The position numbers and the translations under genes are program-made. A stretch of DNA of 64,000 nt from Clostridium sp. CAG:967 (GTDB lineage: Bacteria; Cyanobacteriota; Vampirovibrionia; Gastranaerophilales; Gastranaerophilaceae): positions 17,977-81,976 of the forward strand of contig HF991463.1 of NCBI GenBank assembly GCA_000433095.1, written 5' to 3'. The notes below the pieces were generated by a model. That model was given only the letters and a program-made list of their open reading frames with translations, was not told the origin of the DNA and did not search any database. Shown here in pieces: positions 15,485 to 23,605 of the stretch. Each line of letters starts with the position of its first letter. The stretch's first letter is position 1.

Positions 15485-15967
15485 ATGAAACAGGAAATTA
15501 ACAGACATGAAGTCTTAGAAAAAATTACACCGTTAATAGAAAATACAGCCATGCGTTTTGGTTATATTCCCATAGAGATTGAGTTTGTTAAAGAAAATCA
15601 TCGCTGGTTTTTGAGAATATATTTATACTCAAAAGAAAAAGACGTTACTCTTGATGACTGTGAAAATGTTACAAGAAGCCTTTCTGATTTTCTTGATGAG
15701 CTTATTCCTGTGAAATACTATATGGAAGTGTCTTCTCCTGGATTGGAAAGAAAATTCAAATCAGAGAAAGAATTTGTTTATTTTCAGGGAAGAAGAATAA
15801 GCTTAAAATTAAAACAGCCTTTGGAAGGTGAAGAAGAAAAGATTTTTAAAGGTGAAATTCTTGATTTTGACGAAGTAAACGGACTGAAATTTTTCCGCTT
15901 TGATGACGGTCAGGAATTACAAATACCTAAAAACAACATACAATCTGCAAAATTATATATAGATTAA
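15485..15967 (+). CDS. rimP: ribosome maturation factor RimP
   Basis: 160 residues with the two RimP domains. The N-terminal part has IEIEFVKENHRWFLRIYLYS and DDCENVTRSLSDFLDE; the junction has the family signature YYMEVSSPGLERKFKSEKEF; the C-terminal SH3-like domain follows. RimP is needed for maturation of the 30S subunit. It is followed by nusA after 19 bases, the conserved rimP-nusA order. Confidence 0.94.
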   Translation: MKQEINRHEVLEKITPLIENTAMRFGYIPIEIEFVKENHRWFLRIYLYSKEKDVTLDDCENVTRSLSDFLDELIPVKYYMEVSSPGLERKFKSEKEFVYFQGRRISLKLKQPLEGEEEKIFKGEILDFDEVNGLKFFRFDDGQELQIPKNNIQSAKLYID

Positions 15968-15986
15968 TAAATGAAAGGATAAGAAA

Positions 15987-17225
15987 ATGATTAAAATAGG
16001 AACAGCACTGTTTGAAGCTTGTGAAGAATTGGAAAGAGAAAGAGGCATATCTAAAGATGTATTAATTGCTTCTCTTTGTGATGCTATGGTTGCAGCTTAC
16101 AAAAAACATATGCATATAAAAGAAGCTACAAATATTGAAGCAATTTTAGATGAACAATCAGGAGAAATCGGTGTTTTCAGAACTAAACTTGTTGTAGATG
16201 AGGTTGAAGATGAAGATACTCAAATTACGCTTTCTGATGCTCAGGAAATCGTTGAAGATGTTGAAGTCGGCGATGAAATTAAAATCGAAGTTACTCCTGA
16301 TCAGTTCGGACGTATTGCTGCTCAATCTGCCAAACAGGTTATTACACAGAGAATAAGAGAAGCTGAAAGAAATCTTGTTCTTCAAGAGTTTATTGATAAA
16401 AAAGGCACTTTGACAACAGGTATTATTCAAAGAGTTGAAAACCGCAATGTTATTGTAAACATCGGTAAAACTGATGCTATAATGCCTCAAAAAGAACAAA
16501 TTCCGGGTGAATACTATAAACCGGGAAACAGAATAAGAGTATTTGTTCTTAACGTTAAAGAAACTACAAGATTACCTCAAGTAATTGTTTCTCATGCTCA
16601 TGCAGAAATCGTTAGAGAATTGTTTGAACTTGAAGTTCCTGAAATTGAAGACGGAATTGTTGAAATTAAATCAATTTCACGTGAAGCAGGTTACAGAACA
16701 AAAATCGCTGTTTGGTCAAATGATCCGGAAGTTGATTCTGTAGGTGCTTGTATCGGACCTCGTGGCTCAAGAATTCAAACTATTGTTTCTGAATTGAAAA
16801 ACGAAAAAATTGATATTGTCAGATATTCGGAAGATCCTGTTGAGTATATCGTAAACGCATTATCACCTTCAAGAGTTGTGTCTGTTGATATTCTTGCAGA
16901 TGACGAATACTCGCATGAAGCAATGGTTGTTGTTCCTGATGACCAGCTAAGCCTTGCTATCGGACGTGAAGGTCAAAACGTAAGACTGGCTCACAAATTG
17001 ACAGGATGGAAAATAGACATTAAGAGTGTTTCTCAAATGGAAAAAGCCGAAGCTGCTAACTTCCGCAATTATGACGAAGCTGCGGAAGATGTTGAAGAAA
17101 TTGAAATTCAAGATGAACTTCAGGAAGAAATCGAAGAAGAAATGAACCAACAAGTTGTTGATGAAGAAGATTTCCAAGAAGAAACCGCATCAGACGAAGA
17201 AATTTCAGAAGACGAAGAAGCATAG
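15987..17225 (+). CDS. nusA: transcription termination/antitermination protein NusA
   Basis: 412 residues. It has an N-terminal RNA polymerase-binding domain (LFEACEELERERGISKDVL), an S1 domain (GTLTTGIIQRVENRNVIVNIG), and two KH domains (VGACIGPRGSRIQTIVSEL and LAIGREGQNVRLAHKLTGW). The tail from about residue 360 is strongly acidic (runs of Glu/Asp). NusA modulates pausing, termination and antitermination. Downstream, a terminator ends the unit immediately, so ylxR and infB, often next in this operon, are not linked here. Confidence 0.96.
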   Translation: MIKIGTALFEACEELERERGISKDVLIASLCDAMVAAYKKHMHIKEATNIEAILDEQSGEIGVFRTKLVVDEVEDEDTQITLSDAQEIVEDVEVGDEIKIEVTPDQFGRIAAQSAKQVITQRIREAERNLVLQEFIDKKGTLTTGIIQRVENRNVIVNIGKTDAIMPQKEQIPGEYYKPGNRIRVFVLNVKETTRLPQVIVSHAHAEIVRELFELEVPEIEDGIVEIKSISREAGYRTKIAVWSNDPEVDSVGACIGPRGSRIQTIVSELKNEKIDIVRYSEDPVEYIVNALSPSRVVSVDILADDEYSHEAMVVVPDDQLSLAIGREGQNVRLAHKLTGWKIDIKSVSQMEKAEAANFRNYDEAAEDVEEIEIQDELQEEIEEEMNQQVVDEEDFQEETASDEEISEDEEA

Positions 17226-17247
17226 TCGCCGGAAATATAAATTCATT

Positions 17248-17279
17248 AAAAAAGGGTAATTTTTCAATTACCCTTTTTT
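17248..17279 (+). terminator. bidirectional terminator after nusA
   Basis: GGGTAATT-TTTC-AATTACCC flanked by A6 and T6, placed between nusA and the convergent gene ending at 17285. Confidence 0.88.
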
Positions 17280-17284
17280 ATTTT

Positions 17285-18193
17285 TTATATTGAACATTCA
17301 CTTAAAAGGTTCATAAGTGTAAACTGTGCATCACCGACAGGCTCAAACATATATGAAATTAATAAAAATAAAACCATTTTTTTGTTAAAATCTCTTCCCT
17401 GTAATTTTAAATGTCTTATTTTCAGCTCATTAACCATGAAATCAAGCTCATCGGTTGATAACATAACATTGTGTTTTGTTTTTTCCTGAATACTCTGTTC
17501 AATTCTCGGACATTGAAAATCTACATCAAAGTCTTCCGAGTCTGTGTACTCAGCCTTTTCGATAGCGGTATAATGTTTTGCCGCAAACGGACAGTTAGGC
17601 AGACATGTCTGGTTCAGTAATATTTCTATTCTCGTAAGGTCATTTATAAGATGTGCTTCATCTTTCAATTTGTATTTCACATATTCCGGTCTTGCTACAA
17701 CTCTGTCAAATTTATCCAGCATTCTGTTATAAAAATCCGCTTCCCTGTCATCAGTACTTTCAAGCTCGAAATAAGGCTTAATAACCGAACAAGTGCAGTA
17801 AGCATCAGGATATAATTTCTTTATATAATTATGCAATAAATCTGATGATACAATAAATTGGCACTTAAGCTTTACGGCAGTATCAAGAATTTCATTACAG
17901 AATTTGTCATTTAAATCTTCTTCCGTTATATGGTAGTTTGAAAATGTAAAAGCAGGTGTAATCCCTTGTTCTGTGACCTTTGTCAGATAATTTACCGTTG
18001 ATTCGATGTCGTAATTTTTTATTCTTGAAGGTCTGCCGCCGCTCCATTTGCATCGAAACGTACCGAAATTAATGAAATTATATGTTTCATTCAAATCTTT
18101 ATAGCATTTAATAATATTATTGGTCAAATCATCATTCTTGTTAAACAGCAACGGTAAAGACCAAACAGCATCAGGATATCTCAGAATACTCAT
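17285..18193 (-). CDS. unknown Cys-containing protein paired with a B12-dependent radical SAM enzyme
   Basis: 302 residues without a signal peptide. Several conserved-looking Cys are present: FRCKWSGGRPSR, CTCSVIKPY, QTCLPNCPFAAKHY (C-x3-C) and QCPRIEQ. The pattern and the alternating helix-strand composition (ITPAFTFSNYHI, KCQFIVSSDLL) suggest a TIM-barrel resembling the U32-peptidase/UbiU type that binds an iron-sulfur cluster, but that is only a resemblance. Its start overlaps the stop of the radical SAM gene by four bases (ATGA), so the two are translationally coupled and probably work together. No function is claimed. Confidence 0.6.
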   Translation of the reverse strand: MSILRYPDAVWSLPLLFNKNDDLTNNIIKCYKDLNETYNFINFGTFRCKWSGGRPSRIKNYDIESTVNYLTKVTEQGITPAFTFSNYHITEEDLNDKFCNEILDTAVKLKCQFIVSSDLLHNYIKKLYPDAYCTCSVIKPYFELESTDDREADFYNRMLDKFDRVVARPEYVKYKLKDEAHLINDLTRIEILLNQTCLPNCPFAAKHYTAIEKAEYTDSEDFDVDFQCPRIEQSIQEKTKHNVMLSTDELDFMVNELKIRHLKLQGRDFNKKMVLFLLISYMFEPVGDAQFTLMNLLSECSI

Positions 18194-19566
18194 TTTATCT
18201 CCTTTTCTAACTCTAACGCATCAAACGAAAGTTCTATAGAACGGTTGTCATTATAAAAATCTTCAAAGCATTTGCGTTCAGGACATCCGCCGCACAAATC
18301 AGGCTCATCAAACCATTTAGAACCGGGTTCAAGGATGATTTTCCCCATAGAGTAACCGTTAACGCTGTCAGGATACTTATCTGTTAAGTATTCTCCGTAT
18401 TCAACGGATGCATTCCTTTGTTCGTCCGTTAAGTTTGGAATGTCTGCAAATGACAGATCGCACATTACTCTTAATTCGTTCATATATCCTAAAATATCTT
18501 CAAGCTCCTGATTTGAATAATAAAAAGTTTTGTGTTTTTTTCTTAAATTTTCATCTGCAAATTCAGGCGATATTAGAAGAACGGAATTGGCTGCACAGCT
18601 ATCTTTAAATGTTTTTATAAAATCTTTTTGGGGAAGTCCGAAACATTCAAAGGTTATATTTAATTTTTCATCAAAGTGTTCTGAAAGATAATTAAACAGC
18701 TCAATCTGTTTTTCCTGATTAAAAGGTGTTGGATCAAATGCAAAGTGGAAGTTTTTTACATTAAATTTTTGTTTGAGAATTTTCATGTCTTCAACGATGG
18801 TTTTTGCGGAACGTCTGGAAATACGGTTTCTTCCTGTGATTTTCTCAACGTTTTTAAACCCGCCTCCGCACCACGAGCAATTCCCGTAACATCCACGCCC
18901 TATGCATACACCATGAATAGTGGAGGAGCCTGTCAGTTCTCCGGCTTTGCACAGATTAAGCATATAACCGGTTTTAAAATAACTGTCAAAATGTTTTAAG
19001 TAATCAAATCCGACAAAATTAAATTTGTCCAAATCTTCATCAGATGCAACATAATTTTTTTTGTTCATAATAATATCTTTGCCGTTACGCCAGCATAGAT
19101 TAGGAATGCCGGATAAATCAGTCTTTCCTGCAAAAACATCTTTCGCAAGTTCTGCAATAGGAATTTCTCCCTCCCCTTTAATTATTGCATCTATATAAGT
19201 GTATTTTTCAAGTATTTCTTTTGCGAAAAATGATGCCGTAAAACCGCCCAGCGAAATGTATACATCAGGATTTTCTTTTTTTATAGATTTTGCAATTTCG
19301 ATTACATCATAAGATTGCGGGTGCCAATGCAGTGATAAAGCAATAAATTTAATATTGTTATCTTTTACGTATTTTGCAGCAGAAAAACTCTTATCAAGGT
19401 ATTTTTCAACACTTAAATGCAAAACCTCCGCATCAAAACCGTTTATAACAAGCTGGTGGCATAGTGAATAAATCCCCATAGCAATAAAATTTATGCTTGA
19501 AGAAGCTCCGTCTTCCAAAATATTGAGTTTAGGGATATGTAATAATAAACATTTGCCTTTTGTCAT
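18190..19566 (-). CDS. B12-binding-domain radical SAM protein
   Basis: 458 residues from the ATG at 19566, which has AAAGGAAG upstream; a TTG seven codons earlier is less likely. The N-terminal third looks like a cobalamin-binding Rossmann domain (IKFIALSLHWHPQSYDVIE, YISLGGFTASFFAKEIL, IIKGEGEIPI). The radical SAM cluster motif is GCYGNCSWCGG (C-x3-C-x2-C, about residue 220), followed by a TIM-barrel region and a Cys pair near the end (CGGCPERKC). Such enzymes catalyse difficult methylations or rearrangements. Substrate unknown. It forms an operon with the gene at 17285. Confidence 0.82.
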   Translation of the reverse strand: MTKGKCLLLHIPKLNILEDGASSSINFIAMGIYSLCHQLVINGFDAEVLHLSVEKYLDKSFSAAKYVKDNNIKFIALSLHWHPQSYDVIEIAKSIKKENPDVYISLGGFTASFFAKEILEKYTYIDAIIKGEGEIPIAELAKDVFAGKTDLSGIPNLCWRNGKDIIMNKKNYVASDEDLDKFNFVGFDYLKHFDSYFKTGYMLNLCKAGELTGSSTIHGVCIGRGCYGNCSWCGGGFKNVEKITGRNRISRRSAKTIVEDMKILKQKFNVKNFHFAFDPTPFNQEKQIELFNYLSEHFDEKLNITFECFGLPQKDFIKTFKDSCAANSVLLISPEFADENLRKKHKTFYYSNQELEDILGYMNELRVMCDLSFADIPNLTDEQRNASVEYGEYLTDKYPDSVNGYSMGKIILEPGSKWFDEPDLCGGCPERKCFEDFYNDNRSIELSFDALELEKEIK

Positions 19567-19650
19567 TAAAAAACTTCCTTTAGCCAATTATAGATTGAGT
19601 TTCTGATATTGTCAAATAAATCCGTCCAAAGTTGCCTATGACGTATACTG

Positions 19651-19681
19651 TTGACAAAAAATATTGAGCAAATATTATAAT
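19651..19681 (+). promoter_or_regulatory. promoter for tuf
   Basis: Perfect TTGACA at 19651-19656. Two -10 choices follow: TATTAT at 19673-19678 (16-base spacer) or TATAAT at 19676-19681 (19-base spacer). It lies about 60-90 bases upstream of the tuf ATG. Confidence 0.65.
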
Positions 19682-19743
19682 ATTATGGCTTAAAATACCA
19701 AATTAGTATTATAGTATAAGTAAAGAAAAAGGAGATTATTCTC

Positions 19744-20952
19744 ATGGCACGTGAAAAGTTTGAAAGAACCAAACCGCACGTTAACGTAGGTACAGTAGGA
19801 CACGTTGACCACGGTAAAACAACATTAACAGCAGCTATTACAGGCGTTATGGCTGCAGCTGGCGGAGCTCAAGCTAAAAAATTCGATGAAATCGATGCAG
19901 CTCCGGAAGAAAGAGCAAGAGGTATAACCATCTCTACAGCTCACGTAGAATACGAAACAGAAGCAAGACACTATGCTCACGTTGACTGCCCGGGCCACGC
20001 AGACTATGTTAAAAACATGATTACAGGTGCAGCTCAAATGGACGGCGCTATTCTTGTAGTAGCAGCAACTGACGGTGCTATGCCTCAAACTCGTGAACAC
20101 ATCTTGCTTGCTCGTCAAGTTGGTGTTCCTAACCTTGTTGTATTCTTAAACAAATGTGATATGGTTGACGATCCTGAATTATTAGAACTTGTTGAAATGG
20201 AAGTTAGAGAAATCTTAAGTTCTTATGAATTCGACGGCGACAATATTCCGTTCGTTCACGGTTCAGCTTTAAAAGCTTTAGAAGCAGTTCAAGCTAACCC
20301 TTCAATTAAACGTGGCGAAGATAAATGGGTTGATAAAATTTGGGAATTGATGGATGCTATCGATTCTTACTTCCCAACTCCTGAACGTGACTTAGACAAA
20401 CCGTTCTTGATGCCTGTAGAAGACGTATTCTCTATTACCGGTCGTGGTACTGTTGCAACAGGTAGAGTTGAACGTGGTATTGTTAAAGTTGGTGACGAAG
20501 TTGAATTGGTTGGCTTAGGCGAAACTAAGAAAACAACTGTAACAGGTGTTGAAATGTTTAGAAAACAACTTGATCAAGGTCAAGCTGGTGACAACATCGG
20601 TGCTTTATTACGTGGTGTTGATAAAACTGAAATCCAACGTGGTCAAGTACTTGCTAAACCTGGTTCAATTAAACCGCACACTAAATTTACAGCTAACGTT
20701 TATGTATTGACTAAAGAAGAAGGCGGACGTCATACTCCATTCTTCCCTGGTTACAGACCTCAGTTCTACATCAGAACTACTGACGTTACTGGTTCAATTA
20801 AATTCGAAGGTCAAATGGTAATGCCTGGTGATAACGTAGTTATGGAAGTTGAACTTATCGCTCCTGTAGCTATCGAAGAAGGTATGAGATTTGCGATTCG
20901 TGAAGGCGGCCACACAGTTGGTGCCGGTGTTGTTGACAAAATTATTGAATAA
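19744..20952 (+). CDS. tuf: elongation factor Tu
   Basis: 402 residues. The GTPase motifs are GHVDHGKTTL (G1), DCPGHADYVKNM (G3) and NKCDMVDD (G4), followed by EF-Tu domains II and III (GRGTVATGRVERG, GGRHTPFFPGYRPQFY). EF-Tu delivers aminoacyl-tRNA to the ribosome. The codons are markedly more regular than in neighbouring genes, as expected for a highly expressed gene. It is transcribed alone from a strong promoter and ends at a hairpin, not in the str operon. Confidence 0.98.
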   Translation: MAREKFERTKPHVNVGTVGHVDHGKTTLTAAITGVMAAAGGAQAKKFDEIDAAPEERARGITISTAHVEYETEARHYAHVDCPGHADYVKNMITGAAQMDGAILVVAATDGAMPQTREHILLARQVGVPNLVVFLNKCDMVDDPELLELVEMEVREILSSYEFDGDNIPFVHGSALKALEAVQANPSIKRGEDKWVDKIWELMDAIDSYFPTPERDLDKPFLMPVEDVFSITGRGTVATGRVERGIVKVGDEVELVGLGETKKTTVTGVEMFRKQLDQGQAGDNIGALLRGVDKTEIQRGQVLAKPGSIKPHTKFTANVYVLTKEEGGRHTPFFPGYRPQFYIRTTDVTGSIKFEGQMVMPGDNVVMEVELIAPVAIEEGMRFAIREGGHTVGAGVVDKIIE

Positions 20953-20974
20953 TTTTAACAACATTATCATATTT

Positions 20975-21008
20975 AAAAAGAGCCCTGAGAAATCAAGGCT
21001 CTTTTTTT
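20975..21008 (+). terminator. rho-independent terminator after tuf
   Basis: AGAGCC ... GGCTCT stem with a 12-base loop followed by a seven-T run. Confidence 0.85.
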
Positions 21009-21016
21009 AATATCAT

Positions 21017-21043
21017 AAAAGCGGTAATGAATACCGCTTTTTT
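21017..21043 (-). terminator. bidirectional terminator
   Basis: AAAGCGGTA-ATGA-TACCGCTTT with A and T runs on both sides. It is a second stop for tuf and the terminator for the convergent small gene at 21091. Confidence 0.75.
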
Positions 21044-21090
21044 AAACCCCTATAAATTTTGTACCTTTTCCCAAAATAATTGACCTTAAC

Positions 21091-21252
21091 CTATTTCGCC
21101 ATTTGAAGTGATGCGAACTTGTTATTTTCTTTTGATTTTTGTAAATATTTAACAAGTGATTTTGCAACAAGTTCAGAACGTTTTTTGTTTTCTTTGTCTA
21201 AAATCTCAAAATATTCGTCTAGTGATGACATAATGTATTCTGTATTTTCCAT
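21091..21252 (-). CDS. small protein following a ribbon-helix-helix gene (53 residues)
   Basis: Complete frame from ATG at 21252-21250 to TAG at 21093-21091, with GGGGAAAGG about ten bases upstream of the start. The product begins MENTEYIMSSLDEYFEIL and contains KKRSELVAKSLVKYLQKSKE. The segment RSELVAKSLVKYL resembles the second helix of the preceding RHH protein (RSELIREALRTYM). It sits 31 bases downstream of that gene on the same strand, so the two are probably cotranscribed. It could be a partner protein or a diverged duplicate; no toxin motif is visible. Confidence 0.55.
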   Translation of the reverse strand: MENTEYIMSSLDEYFEILDKENKKRSELVAKSLVKYLQKSKENNKFASLQMAK

Positions 21253-21283
21253 TTCTTTGACCTTTCCCCTAACTTTTGTTTTT

Positions 21284-21472
21284 TTATCCGAGTAATGCTT
21301 CTAAAATTTCAGCATTTTTGTTGGCTTTTTTAGTATTTCTGAGTTGATTTCTGTACATATAAGTTCTAAGAGCTTCTCTGATTAATTCAGATCTTGTGCG
21401 ATTTTCGTTTCCTGCTACTTGATCAATTTCGTCTAAAAATCTTTCAGGCATTGATATTAACACTCTAGCCAT
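21284..21472 (-). CDS. ribbon-helix-helix (CopG/MazE-like) DNA-binding protein
   Basis: 62 residues. MARVLISMPERFLDEIDQVA gives the DNA-contacting beta-strand and first helix of an RHH domain, and RTRSELIREALRTYM the second helix. The arrangement is like antitoxins of the MazE/CopG group or small autoregulators. A strong AGGAGAAAAAT site precedes the ATG. No recognisable toxin is adjacent; the following 53-residue gene is the only candidate partner. It probably binds DNA as a dimer and may repress its own transcription. Confidence 0.8.
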   Translation of the reverse strand: MARVLISMPERFLDEIDQVAGNENRTRSELIREALRTYMYRNQLRNTKKANKNAEILEALLG

Positions 21473-21601
21473 ATTTTTCTCCTTTTTAAGTATTCCCTTT
21501 GTAATTCCCCTTGTACTTATATAAAGGAAATTATTAATTAAAAATTGCGTAATGTGTATATATTTTGTATTAACTTCTTAACAAAAGTTAATATACTTTG
21601 C

Positions 21602-22312
21602 CTAAAACCTTCTTACGTAGTAGTTTTTGTCTTGCTTGAGCTCCTCTCTAATTTTTAAAAGTTCATCATTTTGGAAATTTTTAGTGAGAATTTTTGCAGT
21701 CTTTTCTCTTATAGTATATTCATTTATATTTTTGGTTTTTGCAAGTAATCTTGCAAGTTTTATCTCAGAAATAAACTCTGAGAATTCGTATATAGTTTCA
21801 AGATACCAGTAGAGTTTAAATATTTCTTTGTTAACCTTATATTTGCCGTCTTGAATATCAAATTTACTTACTATGTCAGCTAAATTATCGGTTTTTTCTA
21901 TTAATTTGCAGCAGAATTCTTCACAAAATTTATTGTCGTTTTTCAAATACTTAATGGCAGATATAGTATTTCTGCATATGTTACCGTTAATATCTATAAC
22001 AGCATCAAGAAACTTATCAGCATGTTTAGTAAAAAAATCAGGGGTTTTAGCAGTAAATTCTTGAAGTCTGAATGACACTGCTTCTCTGATTTTTCCATCG
22101 CAGCCCGTAAGATTAGACATAAAAATATCTGCTTCAATGGTTGAATTTATGGTGTCTAATTTTAAAGCTGAAATTTGCTTTTCAACTATAGAACCGTTTT
22201 CAAGCAGTTTTATCAAATCTTCATGTGAATAATCATTTTCATAAATATTCAAAGCTGTATTAAAATCCTGTTTGTGTTTTTGGTTCAAAACTTCTAAACT
22301 ATCAGTGTTCAA
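21602..22312 (-). CDS. alpha-helical repeat-like protein of unknown function
   Basis: 236 residues, almost entirely helical by composition. Segments such as KIREAVSFRLQEFTAKTPDFF, CRNTISAIKYLKND and YTIREKTAKILTKNF look like degenerate HEAT repeats, with REAV/REKTA at repeat-like positions. No signal peptide, membrane span or catalytic motif is visible. It is a single gene on the minus strand, divergent from the 59-residue gene at 22438. HEAT-like proteins are usually interaction scaffolds; this is inference from shape only. Confidence 0.55.
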   Translation of the reverse strand: MNTDSLEVLNQKHKQDFNTALNIYENDYSHEDLIKLLENGSIVEKQISALKLDTINSTIEADIFMSNLTGCDGKIREAVSFRLQEFTAKTPDFFTKHADKFLDAVIDINGNICRNTISAIKYLKNDNKFCEEFCCKLIEKTDNLADIVSKFDIQDGKYKVNKEIFKLYWYLETIYEFSEFISEIKLARLLAKTKNINEYTIREKTAKILTKNFQNDELLKIREELKQDKNYYVRRF

Positions 22313-22437
22313 ATTTTACTCCTAAGCTCGTTATATCAATAATATAACATAAACTACAATGATTTTTCGAGGGAAAATAGTTTTAATATATGATATAATT
22401 TATAGAATGTAGTCTATAATATATTCAGGAGATAAAT

Positions 22438-22617
22438 ATGAAAGAAATAATAGCATTTTTTAAAGATATTTTTATGATAAGTGACCAGAATTCAAAAATG
22501 AAAGTCGGATTATCCCAATTTAAAGAAGAAGAACCTGAGGAAAAGAAGCCTGTAAAAAAAGTTCAAAAAATCCAAAAAGAGGTAAAATTATCTGATTTAA
22601 TGAGAAGAAGTGCTTAA
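22438..22617 (+). CDS. small charged protein of unknown function (59 residues)
   Basis: Complete frame starting ATG at 22438 with TCAGGAG upstream. The product begins MKEIIAFFKDIFMISDQNSK, has an acidic-then-basic middle (EEEPEEKKPVKK) and ends LSDLMRRSA. The N-terminal amphipathic segment may associate with a membrane or partner. A TATAAT-like element lies about 45 bases upstream. No family is recognised, but the ribosome-binding site and codon use support a real gene. Confidence 0.5.
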   Translation: MKEIIAFFKDIFMISDQNSKMKVGLSQFKEEEPEEKKPVKKVQKIQKEVKLSDLMRRSA

Positions 22618-22744
22618 GCATTCTTGAAATGCTCTTCCAAAAATGTTATAATTATAACATATTGAAAGAAGGCACCAGCGTAGCCGCCGGATCTGCCACA
22701 AGGGTTTTGCATAATTATTAAAAAATTCTAGAAAGGAGCGATTT

Positions 22745-22786
22745 ATGAAAAGATTTATTAATTTCGGGGGGGGGGCAACCGTTTAA
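22745..22786 (+). CDS. 13-residue leader ORF containing a G10 tract; alternative start of the pilin-like gene
   Basis: ATG at 22745 follows an excellent AAGGAG site with a six-base spacer. As given, it reads MKRFINFGGGATV and stops at 22784-22786. The three Gly codons are the G10 tract. If the tract had 11 (or 8) G residues, the same frame would run without a stop through 22787-22875 and join the downstream pilin-like frame, giving it a 44-residue extension. In the present state it is a short ORF out of frame with that gene. See findings. Confidence 0.5.
   Translation: MKRFINFGGGATV
22766..22775 (+). repeat. poly-G tract (G10)
   Basis: Ten consecutive G in AT-rich DNA, inside a short well-initiated ORF upstream of a pilin-like gene. 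Tracts of this kind are classic slipped-strand mispairing sites in phase-variable genes of Campylobacter, Helicobacter and Neisseria. Confidence 0.9.
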
Positions 22787-22811
22787 GCTCCTATAAAGCG
22801 TTTTGCAAGGG

Positions 22812-22839
22812 TTGTAAAAATATAAAAATCTGTTATAAT
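22812..22839 (+). promoter_or_regulatory. candidate internal promoter of the pilin-like gene
   Basis: TTGTAA at 22812-22817 and TATAAT at 22834-22839 with a 16-base spacer. Transcription would start close to 22846, leaving the ATG at 22876 as the first start with a purine-rich site (GGTGGGA) ahead. This would make the downstream gene expressible independently of the G-tract. Confidence 0.45.
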
Positions 22840-22875
22840 AGTGATATGTTGCATCACAATCATGGTGGGATTTTT

Positions 22876-23598
22876 ATGAAGAGAAAATTTGCTTTTACCC
22901 TTGCAGAGGACACTACGTGCGTAGCCATGTCGAAAGATTATCGTAAAGCTGCGTTTACCCTGGCAGAGGTTCTTGTCACACTCGGTATAATCGGCATTGT
23001 AGCAGCTATGACAATGCCTGTCTTAATAGCTAATCATCAGAAAAAAGAAACAGTTGCAAAGTTAAAGAAAGCCTATAGCATCCTTCAGCAGGCAACTATT
23101 TTTGCAAAACAAGAATATGGCGAGGTTAATGATTGGGATTATTCAGATCCTTATGAATTCGGGCAAAAATACTTTAAACCATATTTAAAAGTCATAGTAG
23201 ACACTCAAAAAGAAATTTATTCCTGGACTGATTTAACAGGAAATTCACATTCCTATAGTACCTGGCCAACACTTATTCTGGCAGATGGAACATATATTTT
23301 TATTTATTTGGCTGATCCAGGTTATCCGGTAAATTTTCACATTGGTGTTGACATAAACGGAAAACAGAAACCTAATAAATTAGGTAGAGATTTGTTTCTT
23401 TTTACATATTATAAGAATGCTCTAAGGACATATTCTCAATATGAAACAGGGATGCCTAATCGAAATAATGTTGTATATCCCGGAACAAGCGGGCAGTGTA
23501 ATGTAGATGCGCAAGGGGGTGTAATGGGACCCGGTTCATATTGTTCTACTCTTATTGAAATGGACGGTTGGGAAATAAAAGATGATTACCCCTGGTAG
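22876..23598 (+). CDS. type IV pilin-like / prepilin-motif protein with duplicated leader
   Basis: 240 residues from the ATG at 22876 (an ATG ten codons earlier is also in frame). The prepilin-type segment appears twice: FAFTLAED near the start and AAFTLAEVLVTLGIIGIVAAM about 20 residues later. Only the second is followed by the hydrophobic helix of type IV pilins, so cleavage there is expected. The body (KKETVAKLKKAYSILQQA ... ) matches the paralogue at 63082. A third in-frame ATG at 22927 (MSKDYRKAAFTLAEV) would also make a normal prepilin. The protein should be a minor pilin, pseudopilin or surface protein; which is unknown. Confidence 0.78.
   Translation: MKRKFAFTLAEDTTCVAMSKDYRKAAFTLAEVLVTLGIIGIVAAMTMPVLIANHQKKETVAKLKKAYSILQQATIFAKQEYGEVNDWDYSDPYEFGQKYFKPYLKVIVDTQKEIYSWTDLTGNSHSYSTWPTLILADGTYIFIYLADPGYPVNFHIGVDINGKQKPNKLGRDLFLFTYYKNALRTYSQYETGMPNRNNVVYPGTSGQCNVDAQGGVMGPGSYCSTLIEMDGWEIKDDYPW
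22891..22969 (+). repeat. 60-base in-frame duplication of the prepilin motif
   Basis: GCTTTTACCCTTGCAGAGG (22891-22909) and GCGTTTACCCTGGCAGAGG (22951-22969) differ at two positions and lie exactly 60 bases apart. The 41 bases between them include CTACG-TG-CGTAG, a perfect small inverted repeat. This looks like a duplication or insertion that added a second leader peptide. Confidence 0.7.
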
Positions 23599-23605
23599 TT
23601 AGTAA

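Noticed and set aside
22766..22775. Treating the poly-G tracts as simple sequencing or assembly error
   Set aside because: Long homopolymers are error-prone, so tract lengths are uncertain. But several tracts occur in surface or unknown genes, one keeps an intact 637-residue frame, and two head duplicated units. The tracts themselves look real even if exact lengths are not.
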